DNA from: Chitinophaga arvensicola
GTDB taxonomy: Bacteria; Bacteroidota; Bacteroidia; Chitinophagales; Chitinophagaceae
Direction of reading: 5' to 3'
Assembly (NCBI RefSeq): GCF_900110835.1
Contig: NZ_FOJG01000002.1
Coordinates: forward strand, 3,178,698-3,242,697
DNA: 64,000 nucleotides
Positions 25,387 to 32,773 of this stretch are shown in pieces; position 1 is the stretch's first letter, and each line of letters starts with the position of its first letter. The translations under genes were made by a program, and so were the position numbers. Under the pieces are notes generated by a model. The model was not told the origin of the DNA, searched no databases, and worked only from the letters and a program-made list of their open reading frames with translations.

Positions 25387-27198
25387 TCAGGAATTTATTT
25401 TCACGAGCCCGCCGGATACCACTACATCGCTGGTACCATTTACGGTCACATCTTTTGAACCGTTTACACCGATGGAAGCACCGGTTATATTGGCGTTCTG
25501 GCTACCGGAGGCCAGCAGATCTTTCGACAGCATGGTAAGCGAATCTGCTCCCTTTACCACAGTGTCTTTGCTGGTCATCGTCACCATCTCTGTACCTTCC
25601 AGGTAAATCCCTTTTTTGGCAATGATGGTTCCGTTTTCCGTTGCGCCAATGGTAAATTTCTCGGAGGTAATTTCTATTTCTTTGGAAGAGATTTCCATTT
25701 TTGTTTTGGAGAAAATGGACATATTTTCCGTGCCGTCCATAAAAATGCGGTTGCCGGCACGATCAGATACTGTCACGCTGCCATCGGCATCATTGAGTAA
25801 AATCGATATACCGCTTCTTGTCCGGATGGCTTTCATGTCATTACCGGCGGTACCAAAACCGGCTTTACCTTCCCCGTTGTAGGTGGTACCCAGTACAAAG
25901 GGAAGTTCCGGATTACCGCCTTCAAAATCCACCACTACTTCCTCTCCTTTTTCTGGTACCATGTACATGCCTTTGCTGCCGCCACCATGTGGGGAAACTA
26001 CCCGCATCCAGGGTGTCATGCCCTGTTGCCATTTAAAACGTGCCCGTATCCTTCCCAGGTCTTTCGGGTCATGGTTATCTACTACGGTAGCGCTCTGCGC
26101 CTCACAATAGGGCATATTTTCGAGGTTAACCGGCGGTGCGGCCGAATCTGCCGGAATACCTTCAAACTCATTGTAATAGTCTCCGTTGCCAGTTACATGA
26201 TGCGTGAGTCCCCAGATCATAAATTTTCCGTGATCATCTTTTGCATACACATTTTCCTGGATCGAGATATGATCTCCTACCCGCAGGGAAGTGTGCCGGC
26301 TGCTACCTTTCAGCTGCACCATGGCGGCCATGCGGCCTTTTTTCTGGCGTGTTACCAGGGTATCCAGTTCTGCTTTGGCATTGCTGGTAAACGCATGTGT
26401 CATTTTATAGGTAGAGGTGTTACTGTAGAGTTTCTCACTTAATCCCTGTACATGCGCCGTATAGTCGTTTACTTTACCTGAGGGCTGTGCCAGGGTGGTA
26501 TTTTCCACCACCTGATGACTACGGTAATCATAACCGTTGAGTTGCTGGTTATTGGGTTGTACTTTCATCTCCAGGTCGAAGTTCATCAGGTCTACCAGGT
26601 GTACCAGCGATACTTCCCGGGGTTGGTATTTCCCAAACACAACCTGCTGGCCGTTATAAAAGAACCATTCGCCGAAACGCTCTGATAACCGGCGCAGGAA
26701 GTCGAAAGACGTTTCCTTATACTGTACAATATATTTTAAAGAACTGGTGGTATTGGGATCTACCTGCGGGCGGCTCAGATAAGGGCCGCAGGATTTCAGG
26801 GCAGTGTTTACAATCGCGCCCAGGTCCTGGTTTTCGAACGATTGTACGTGCAGGTCATTATTCAGCAGTATCGTAGGACTGTAACCCCGGATCACACAAA
26901 AGCCATGGGTGCCGTCGCTTTCTTTTCCGGAGCTGACAGACATCACAATACCATTAAAAGTAAGGGGATCATACGAAGCCAGCGGTTCCAGTGATTGTAT
27001 CGTAATGCTCACTTCCTTTCCCAGGAAAGCCTTGGTGGCAGATACAATACCGGGGCCCAGCTCCTGTAGCCAGTCGTAACCTATTTTCAGTTCAAAATGA
27101 TGATGTCCCTGTAAGGATTGCTCCAGCTTAAGGGAATGGAATTGTTTAAACTGTTTGTCAGCAATAGATACGGTCGTTATTGTATGTAACATATACAA
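25387..27198 (-). CDS. vgrG: VgrG-type spike protein
   Basis: 603 residues. It has the phage gp27/gp5-like architecture of VgrG and Rhs-element Vgr proteins. The gp27-like part covers about 1-360 (FLRRLSERFGEWFFYNGQQ, FEGIPADSAAPP). The gp5 OB-fold spans about 370-450, with DLGRIRARFKWQQGMTPWMRV, EKGEEVVVDFEGGNPELPFVLG. A C-terminal beta-helix of repeating short strands (MSIFSKTKMEISSKEIEI, GADSLTMLSKDLLASG) forms the spike. No effector domain is fused. In T6SS, including the Bacteroidota-specific type iii, VgrG trimers carry PAAR/Rhs effectors. It is the first gene of the leftward effector cassette. No sheath or membrane-complex genes are near. Confidence 0.93.
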   Translation of the reverse strand: MYMLHTITTVSIADKQFKQFHSLKLEQSLQGHHHFELKIGYDWLQELGPGIVSATKAFLGKEVSITIQSLEPLASYDPLTFNGIVMSVSSGKESDGTHGFCVIRGYSPTILLNNDLHVQSFENQDLGAIVNTALKSCGPYLSRPQVDPNTTSSLKYIVQYKETSFDFLRRLSERFGEWFFYNGQQVVFGKYQPREVSLVHLVDLMNFDLEMKVQPNNQQLNGYDYRSHQVVENTTLAQPSGKVNDYTAHVQGLSEKLYSNTSTYKMTHAFTSNAKAELDTLVTRQKKGRMAAMVQLKGSSRHTSLRVGDHISIQENVYAKDDHGKFMIWGLTHHVTGNGDYYNEFEGIPADSAAPPVNLENMPYCEAQSATVVDNHDPKDLGRIRARFKWQQGMTPWMRVVSPHGGGSKGMYMVPEKGEEVVVDFEGGNPELPFVLGTTYNGEGKAGFGTAGNDMKAIRTRSGISILLNDADGSVTVSDRAGNRIFMDGTENMSIFSKTKMEISSKEIEITSEKFTIGATENGTIIAKKGIYLEGTEMVTMTSKDTVVKGADSLTMLSKDLLASGSQNANITGASIGVNGSKDVTVNGTSDVVVSGGLVKINS

Positions 27199-27431
27199 AA
27201 GGGGGCTTTTAATATAAATATGGTACGATGACTATCTGAAAAGGGTCGGGTTAAAGAAACCTCAGTTAACAAAAACTAAATTTAAGAAAATTTATATTAT
27301 GGTCATCTCATTTTATACAAACAGGGGAAATATTTTTTGGGGTTATTTTCCGGGAGATGAAGGTGAAGTATGGATTCCTATCTATAGGTAGTAACACCCG
27401 CACTTTCAATCGGAATCATCCATTCGGGTGC

Positions 27432-28037
27432 TTAATTCTTCTGCACTTTTACCTGCAGGCCATATATATCTTTCAGGCGCAGCAGGCACAGCTCTTCACC
27501 GGATTTTGGTACACCGATCACCATTTCGCAGAATAATTGCAGTTCCTGTGAAATAACGGTGCAGTTGTTTTGTTTTACCACCATCATCACTTCATTCATG
27601 ATCGTATAATCGAAACTGAGGTGATACTTTGCTTCTATATTTTTCTGAATGACCGGGATCAGTTGCAGTACCATTGCCGCACTCATTTTGTACGCATTGA
27701 TGAGTCCGGGTACACCCAGTAAACTGCCGCCGAAATAACGTACTACCACAATCAGCACATCGGTGAGTTGCTTGCTGTCGATCTGACCGAGGATCGGTTT
27801 TCCGGCGGAACCGGAAGGCTCTCCATCATCTGCCGCACGGAATTGCAAGCCGGCTGTACCGATACGATAGGCATAACAGTGATGCGTAGCTTTGGGATGT
27901 TCCTTTTTCACTTCTCCCAGGCACTCTTTCACTTCTTCCGGCGATTTAACGGGGAAAGCATATGCCAGGAATTTACTGCCTCTGTCTTTGAATTCTGCTA
28001 CTGCAGTTTTATCTATCGTAAAATAAACCTCCATCAA
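27432..28037 (-). CDS. IMPACT/YigZ-family protein
   Basis: 201 residues. The IMPACT (UPF0029) N-terminal domain covers about 1-125, with FKDRGSKFLAYAFPV, HHCYAYRIG, the conserved RAADDGEPSGSAGKPIL, and VVVRYFGGSLLGVPGL. A smaller C-terminal DUF1949-type ferredoxin-like domain completes the YigZ form. The eukaryotic IMPACT protein modulates GCN2. The bacterial role is unknown, though a translation-related function is suspected. It starts 25 bases after ribD ends on the same strand and is probably cotranscribed with it. The intergenic stretch 27199-27431, between the vgrG start and this gene's stop, holds no supported gene. Confidence 0.92.
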   Translation of the reverse strand: MMEVYFTIDKTAVAEFKDRGSKFLAYAFPVKSPEEVKECLGEVKKEHPKATHHCYAYRIGTAGLQFRAADDGEPSGSAGKPILGQIDSKQLTDVLIVVVRYFGGSLLGVPGLINAYKMSAAMVLQLIPVIQKNIEAKYHLSFDYTIMNEVMMVVKQNNCTVISQELQLFCEMVIGVPKSGEELCLLRLKDIYGLQVKVQKN

Positions 28038-28062
28038 AATAATTTAAGTATGCGCATACTAT

Positions 28063-29106
28063 TTACGCGGAATAATAAAAATCAATGCGATCCCCTGCTA
28101 CCTGCATGGTATGTGCCGGCGTGGCGTGGGTGAGCACCGGCGCCGGCAGCCCTTCCGGCAGTGTAGCCGTACCCGTGATCACACGGGCTTCATCCCATAA
28201 ACCGGCGGCAATAAACTGCTGCAATACATAACTGCCGCCTTCTACCAGGATGCTCTGTATCTGCCGCTGGTGCAATTGTTTCATCAGCTGTGGCAGCAGG
28301 TCGGTTTCGAAATCGAGCGACATGCTTTCTGTCAGCCCGTTTGTATCTGCAGCGGCAGCGGTAATAAAAATAGTAGGAATGCTGCCATCCCATACGTGAT
28401 GGGTACGGGGCACGGTCAATTCCCGGTCTATCACCAGGCGTACCGGGTCTTTGCCGGTCCACAGCCGGTTATTCAGCCGGGGATTGTCGTTGATAGCAGT
28501 ACGGGTACCTACCAGGATACCCATTTCCTCGCTGCGCCATTTATGCACCAGGCGGTCGCTGTACACATTGGAGATCCGCACGGGTGCGCCGTTTGCACCG
28601 GCCATAAAACCGTTGCGGCTCTGTGCCCATTTCAAAACAATATAAGGCCGCTTTTGCTCATGAAAAGTAAAAAAGCGGCGGTTGATCTGCCGGCAGGCCG
28701 CTTCCAGTATACCTGTTTCTACCTGTATACCGGCCTTTTCCAGCTTTTTAATGCCTTTTCCCGCTACCGCAGAAAAGGTATCCACACAGCCGATCACCAC
28801 GTGTTTAATTCCATGTGATACGATCAGATCTGCGCAGGGCGGCGTTTTACCATGATGGGCACAAGGTTCCAGGCTCACATACATGGTGGCCAGCGGAATC
28901 AGGCTGCGTTCTTCTTCCGCTACGCTGTTTACACAGTTCACCTCCGCATGGGTCTGCCCATACTGGCGGTGGTAGCCTTCTCCGATAATACGCCCCTGGT
29001 GAACCAGTACTGCGCCCACCATCGGATTAGGCGCTACCTGACCGGCACCCATAGCAGCCAGTTCCAGGCAACGCTGCATAAAAAATTCATTGAACGTGCT
29101 ATTCAT
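28063..29106 (-). CDS. ribD: RibD, bifunctional riboflavin deaminase/reductase
   Basis: 347 residues. It performs the second and third steps of riboflavin synthesis, deaminating then reducing the phosphoribosylated pyrimidine from GTP. The N-terminal zinc deaminase (about 1-145) shows HAEVNCV and PCAHHGKTPPCADL, the His/Glu and Cys/Cys zinc ligands. The C-terminal NADPH reductase (about 150-347) shows PYIVLKWAQSRNGFMA and ILVEGGSYVLQQFI. Length is normal. A -7 element (TACATTTG) lies 25 bases upstream and directly abuts one facing the other way for prmC. The gene probably forms an operon with yigZ. No other rib gene is in the window. Confidence 0.96.
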   Translation of the reverse strand: MNSTFNEFFMQRCLELAAMGAGQVAPNPMVGAVLVHQGRIIGEGYHRQYGQTHAEVNCVNSVAEEERSLIPLATMYVSLEPCAHHGKTPPCADLIVSHGIKHVVIGCVDTFSAVAGKGIKKLEKAGIQVETGILEAACRQINRRFFTFHEQKRPYIVLKWAQSRNGFMAGANGAPVRISNVYSDRLVHKWRSEEMGILVGTRTAINDNPRLNNRLWTGKDPVRLVIDRELTVPRTHHVWDGSIPTIFITAAAADTNGLTESMSLDFETDLLPQLMKQLHQRQIQSILVEGGSYVLQQFIAAGLWDEARVITGTATLPEGLPAPVLTHATPAHTMQVAGDRIDFYYSA

Positions 29107-29123
29107 AATCGCCAGCGAAGTAA

Positions 29124-29139
29124 TATTTTTGCAAATGTA
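29124..29139. promoter_or_regulatory. abutting divergent promoters of ribD and prmC
   Basis: Forward TATTTTTG (29124-29131) and reverse TACATTTG (29139-29132) lie end to end around a TGCA centre. Each matches TAnnTTTG, so one serves prmC (about 77-nt leader) and one ribD (short leader). Polymerases could not occupy both at once. Confidence 0.55.
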
Positions 29140-29213
29140 TCGTTTTAAACGAATGGAAAAATCCGCTATCCCTCGTTTGCACTTTTCCAGTAACCATCAT
29201 TAAATTATTAATA

Positions 29214-30068
29214 TTGACTATACAAACGGCCTTTACCTATATCACAGGCGCCATCGGTGAACTCTATGATGAACGCGAAGCGGCCAACATTGCACATATT
29301 ATAATGGAGTACCTAACGGGTATGAGTAAACTGGATCGCATTGTCCACAAAACAAAAATCCTCTCCCCCGATCAGAAACAACGCCTCAAAGAAGCCATAG
29401 AAGCGCTGCAACGCCATGAACCGGTGCAATATATTACCGGCACCAGCTGGTTCTATGGCATGGAACTCCTGGTCAACAGGAACGTACTCATTCCCCGGCC
29501 CGAAACCGAAGAACTGGTGGAATGGATGGTACAGGATGCCGCACATCGCCACCGCCTGCACCTGCTGGATATAGGCACCGGCAGCGGATGCATTCCCCTG
29601 GCCCTGAAAAAATCACTCCCGGATGCGCAGGTATCTGCCATCGATGTGAGTGAAGGCGCCCTGGAAGTAGCCCGCAGCAACGCCGCCCGGCAACGGCTGG
29701 AAGTGAATTTCCAGCTCATGGACGCACTCAATCCTGCGCAACTGGCAGGTTTACCGGAATTCGACATGATCGTCAGCAATCCGCCCTATATCACACAAAG
29801 CGAACAAACCTCCATGCAGGAACTGGTCTGGGGCTTCGAACCATCACTGGCCCTCTTCGTTCCCGACAACGATGCCCTGTTGTTTTACCGCCACATCTCT
29901 GTGATGGCCCAATCCAGGCTACTCCCCGGCGGCGCCCTCTACTTTGAGATCAATGAGGCCCTGGGCAAAGAAGTGGTAGCACTGATGGAATCACTCGGAT
30001 TCGCAGCGGTTACCCTGAAACAGGATATGTTCGGGAAAGACCGGATGGTAAAAGGTAATAAGATATAA
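29214..30068 (+). CDS. prmC: PrmC, release factor glutamine methyltransferase
   Basis: 284 residues. It transfers a methyl group from SAM to the Gln of the GGQ motif in RF1 and RF2. The N-terminal helical domain (about 1-75) binds the release factor. The SAM-binding LDIGTGSGCIPLAL, DVSEGALEVA and catalytic FDMIVSNPPYI with its NPPY motif follow. The start codon is TTG at 29214. No ATG lies in the expected N-terminal region, and the next in-frame ATG would remove about 27 residues of the binding domain. Cytoplasmic. Ends at a bidirectional terminator. Confidence 0.95.
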   Translation: MTIQTAFTYITGAIGELYDEREAANIAHIIMEYLTGMSKLDRIVHKTKILSPDQKQRLKEAIEALQRHEPVQYITGTSWFYGMELLVNRNVLIPRPETEELVEWMVQDAAHRHRLHLLDIGTGSGCIPLALKKSLPDAQVSAIDVSEGALEVARSNAARQRLEVNFQLMDALNPAQLAGLPEFDMIVSNPPYITQSEQTSMQELVWGFEPSLALFVPDNDALLFYRHISVMAQSRLLPGGALYFEINEALGKEVVALMESLGFAAVTLKQDMFGKDRMVKGNKI

Positions 30069-30072
30069 TGCA

Positions 30073-30105
30073 AAAGGCCTGCAGATCAGTGATCCGCAGG
30101 CCTTT
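30073..30105. terminator. bidirectional terminator between prmC and exbD
   Basis: A perfect 10-bp stem AAAGGCCTGC (30073-30082) with GCAGGCCTTT (30096-30105), extended by GATC/GATC in the loop. A-rich on the left and T-containing on the right. Confidence 0.8.
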
Positions 30106-30122
30106 CTAAAATAAATGACTGA

Positions 30123-30518
30123 TTATTTGTGTGCGGTAGCCAGCACCACTTTGGCCCCCATCTCCCGGGCAACTTCCATTACACTCACCACATCCTCCAC
30201 CGGTACCGATTTCTCCGCATTGATGACAATGGTAGGATCAATCTTTTCATTACCGATAGATGGCGCCAGTGCCTGTTTCAGGTGATCAAAGGTCACTTTG
30301 TTGGTACCCACAAAAAACTCGCGTTTCTCGTTGATACTTACTACCACCGTTTGTTTCGACTTCGTATTGCTCTTCGCTTTCGGCAGGAGCAGTTTAATCA
30401 CATTCGGATTGGCCAGGGTGGAAACAATCAGAAAGAACAACAGCAGAATGAACAGAATGTCATTCAGTGCAGAGTTGTGCATTTCCACCTGTCTCTTATT
30501 TCGTCTGCGTAAATTCAT
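30123..30518 (-). CDS. ExbD/TolR-family biopolymer transporter
   Basis: 131 residues. A basic N-terminus (NLRRRNKRQ) leads into one TM helix at about 19-38 that contains the key membrane Asp20 in ALNDILFILLLFF, which carries protons in ExbD and TolR. A periplasmic domain follows (KLLLPKAKSNTKSKQTVVVSI and DPTIVINAEKSVPVEDVV). It lies 10 bases after the ExbB-like gene, so they are cotranscribed and should form the ExbB/ExbD motor that energises TonB or another envelope machine. No tonB gene is adjacent, so the energised partner is elsewhere. A Tol-type role cannot be excluded. Confidence 0.93.
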   Translation of the reverse strand: MNLRRRNKRQVEMHNSALNDILFILLLFFLIVSTLANPNVIKLLLPKAKSNTKSKQTVVVSINEKREFFVGTNKVTFDHLKQALAPSIGNEKIDPTIVINAEKSVPVEDVVSVMEVAREMGAKVVLATAHK

Positions 30519-30528
30519 GAGTACTGCT

Positions 30529-31245
30529 TTAACGGGTTGGTTCCTGCAAAATATCGATGAATTCAGCAGAAGCGCCTTCCATCTTGTTTACCACCTTGTC
30601 TATCTGGGCATTCAGGTAGCTGTAGCCGATAAACGCCACGATACCGATAATTAACCCCGAAGCAGAAGTGATCATCTTTACATAGATACCTCCCGCAATA
30701 GTACCCAGGGTAATATCTGACGTGATAGAGATATTGAAAAAGGTCTGGATCATACCCGCAATGGTACCCAGGAAGCCGAACATAGGGGCAATACCCGCTA
30801 TGATAGACAGGATCACCAGGTTCTTTTCCATCCGGTAGATTTCCAGTTTACCCACATTCTCCATGGATTTCTCGATATTCTCAATAGGCTTACCAATACG
30901 CTGGATCCCTTTTTCAATCATACGGGCAATCGGTCCGGCGGTATTTTTAGCCAGCGAACGGGCAGATTGCATATTGCCGGTAGTGATCTGATCGCGGATC
31001 ATCGGCATAAAGTTATCGGGCAGCCGCCCTGCTTTGCTGATAGTGATCGCTCTTTCCACAAATACATACACCGCTACCAGGGAGAGGAGCCCTAATGGAA
31101 TCATCAGTACACCACCCTTCATCAACATGTCTATCAGATGAATTTCCGGTGCAGGAGCACCTGTAGCTGCAATCCCCTGCGCCACTGTATCAGCTTTCGG
31201 AAGTAATAAAGAATCCTGTAATAACGTAATAAAACCTAACAACAT
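30529..31245 (-). CDS. MotA/TolQ/ExbB-family proton channel
   Basis: 238 residues. An N-terminal hydrophobic segment, then TM helix at about 40-66 (GVLMIPLGLLSLVAVYVFVERA), a cytoplasmic loop (FMPMIRDQITTGNMQSARSLAKN), and two further TM helices at about 145-170 (IAPMFGFLGTIAGMI) and 190-215 (ITSASGLIIGIVAFIGYSY). The GTIAGMI and threonine-containing helices form the ion path in this family. Paired with ExbD immediately downstream. An aminopeptidase gene is the upstream neighbour on the same strand with an 86-base gap, so cotranscription with it is uncertain. Confidence 0.94.
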   Translation of the reverse strand: MLLGFITLLQDSLLLPKADTVAQGIAATGAPAPEIHLIDMLMKGGVLMIPLGLLSLVAVYVFVERAITISKAGRLPDNFMPMIRDQITTGNMQSARSLAKNTAGPIARMIEKGIQRIGKPIENIEKSMENVGKLEIYRMEKNLVILSIIAGIAPMFGFLGTIAGMIQTFFNISITSDITLGTIAGGIYVKMITSASGLIIGIVAFIGYSYLNAQIDKVVNKMEGASAEFIDILQEPTR

Positions 31246-31331
31246 GAACTATAGTTTAACGGGTGCATAAGTAGAACACTACTATAAACGGTTAAAGTAA
31301 TAAAATATTTGCGAAGTTGCTCCGCAATATT

Positions 31332-32579
31332 TTAGGCCTTCTCTTCCCAAACCTGTGCCAGATATACAATTGTTTGTACCGCTTTCTTCATATCCTGTAT
31401 GCTCACATATTCATGCTTGCTGTGGAGCGCCATTTCACCGGTGAAGATATTAGGACAGGGTAATCCCATAAAAGACAAACGGGAACCGTCTGTACCACCC
31501 CGGATGCTCATCCTCAGTGGTTGTACACCGGCACGACGGATCGCTTCTGCTGCATTGGCCGTTACTTCCGGATGATTCACCAGCACCTCTTTCATATTAC
31601 GGTACTGTTCTGTTACCTTCAACGTGGCCTTGGCTCCGTGATGCTTATCCAGCACCTTTTCCATGATCCGGCGCAGGTACATTTCGTGCGCTTCCAGGTT
31701 GGAGGTTTCAAAATCACGGATAATAAAATCTATTTCTGTTTTTTCTACGGTACCCTGTATACGAACGGGGTGGATAAATCCTTCCCGGTCGTCGGTGGTT
31801 TCCGGAGAAAGACCATCTTTCGGTAACGCATCTACGATTTCACCGGCAATCTTGATAGCACTTACCAGCTTGTCTTTCGCCGCACCCGGATGTGCACTGA
31901 TACCATATATGGTGATCTTTGCACCATCTGCGGAAAAGTTTTCATCTTCCAGGGAGCCCAGCTCTCCGCCATCCATGGTATACCCGAAATCAGCCGCCAG
32001 CTTCTTCATATCTACCTTTTCTACACCACGACCAACTTCTTCATCGGGTGTAAACAGGATACGGATAGCGCCATGTTTTACTTCCGGATGCGTCATCAGG
32101 AAATGCGCCGCATCCATAATCTCTGCCACACCGGCTTTATCATCGGCTCCCAGTAAGGTAGTACCGCTGGCAGTAATAATATCATCGCCTTTTTTGCTCG
32201 CCAGGTAAGGATGCTCCTTTGCACTGATCACCACTGTTTCATCGTCCGGCAACGCAATATCGCCGCCATCATACTGCTGGTGTACAATCGGCTTTACACC
32301 GGTGCCACTGCTGTCGGAAGAAGTATCTACGTGTGAACAGAAACAGATCACCGGTACTTGCTTATCCGTGTTGGCAGGAATGGTCGCATACACATAACCA
32401 TGTTCGTCCAGCTCAGCATCCGTAATGCCCATTTCCTGTAATTCCTTTACCAGCAGGCGGGAGAGATCTTTCTGCTTTTCCGTGGTGGGAAAAGTATTGC
32501 TCATGGGATCCGACTGCGTATCTATCTGTACATAACGCATGAAGCGCTTGTCAACTGTATATGAGTAATTTGTAAACAT
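31332..32579 (-). CDS. pepT: peptidase T
   Basis: 415 residues. A cytoplasmic M20B aminotripeptidase with two zinc ions. FCSHVDTSSDSSG carries the first ligand. LLGADDKAGVAEIM holds the bridging Asp, and FTPDEEVGRGVEK holds the catalytic Glu and a ligand. The dimerisation lid (about 215-320) contains IYGISAHPGAAKDKL, and the last ligand is in GEMALHSKHEYV. The N-terminus FTNYSYTVDKRFMRYVQIDTQSDP and the length match the family. TAGGTTTG ends only 4 bases before the ATG, so the transcript is nearly leaderless. Confidence 0.96.
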   Translation of the reverse strand: MFTNYSYTVDKRFMRYVQIDTQSDPMSNTFPTTEKQKDLSRLLVKELQEMGITDAELDEHGYVYATIPANTDKQVPVICFCSHVDTSSDSSGTGVKPIVHQQYDGGDIALPDDETVVISAKEHPYLASKKGDDIITASGTTLLGADDKAGVAEIMDAAHFLMTHPEVKHGAIRILFTPDEEVGRGVEKVDMKKLAADFGYTMDGGELGSLEDENFSADGAKITIYGISAHPGAAKDKLVSAIKIAGEIVDALPKDGLSPETTDDREGFIHPVRIQGTVEKTEIDFIIRDFETSNLEAHEMYLRRIMEKVLDKHHGAKATLKVTEQYRNMKEVLVNHPEVTANAAEAIRRAGVQPLRMSIRGGTDGSRLSFMGLPCPNIFTGEMALHSKHEYVSIQDMKKAVQTIVYLAQVWEEKA

Positions 32580-32583
32580 ATTG

Positions 32584-32591
32584 CAAACCTA
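32584..32591 (-). promoter_or_regulatory. -7 element of pepT, almost leaderless
   Basis: Reverse-strand TAGGTTTG matches TAnnTTTG, followed by CAAT then the ATG. With a start about 7 bases after the element, the transcript would begin at or inside the start codon. Confidence 0.5.
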
Positions 32592-32741
32592 AGGAAAATC
32601 ACCTATACGCCCCCGCCGTAGATTATTCTGTTTTACCATCTCTCACAATATCGCTTTCAGTAATTTGTTCTTTAAAATGCGTCTTTTTTAAGACAAAAAA
32701 CCAAAATAACTTCAAATGATCGAACAAAGGACCAATAATAA

Positions 32742-32749
32742 TAGGTTTG
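32742..32749 (+). promoter_or_regulatory. -7 element of metE
   Basis: TAGGTTTG, 24 bases before the chosen ATG. The region 32592-32741 shows no T-box, SAM or cobalamin riboswitch fold. Only this promoter element is visible. Confidence 0.5.
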
Positions 32750-32773
32750 TGTAGAATAAAATACATCCTATAT

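Noticed and set aside
32592..32773. possible SAM or cobalamin riboswitch before metE
   Set aside because: No conserved riboswitch core or paired helices could be traced, only a promoter element.
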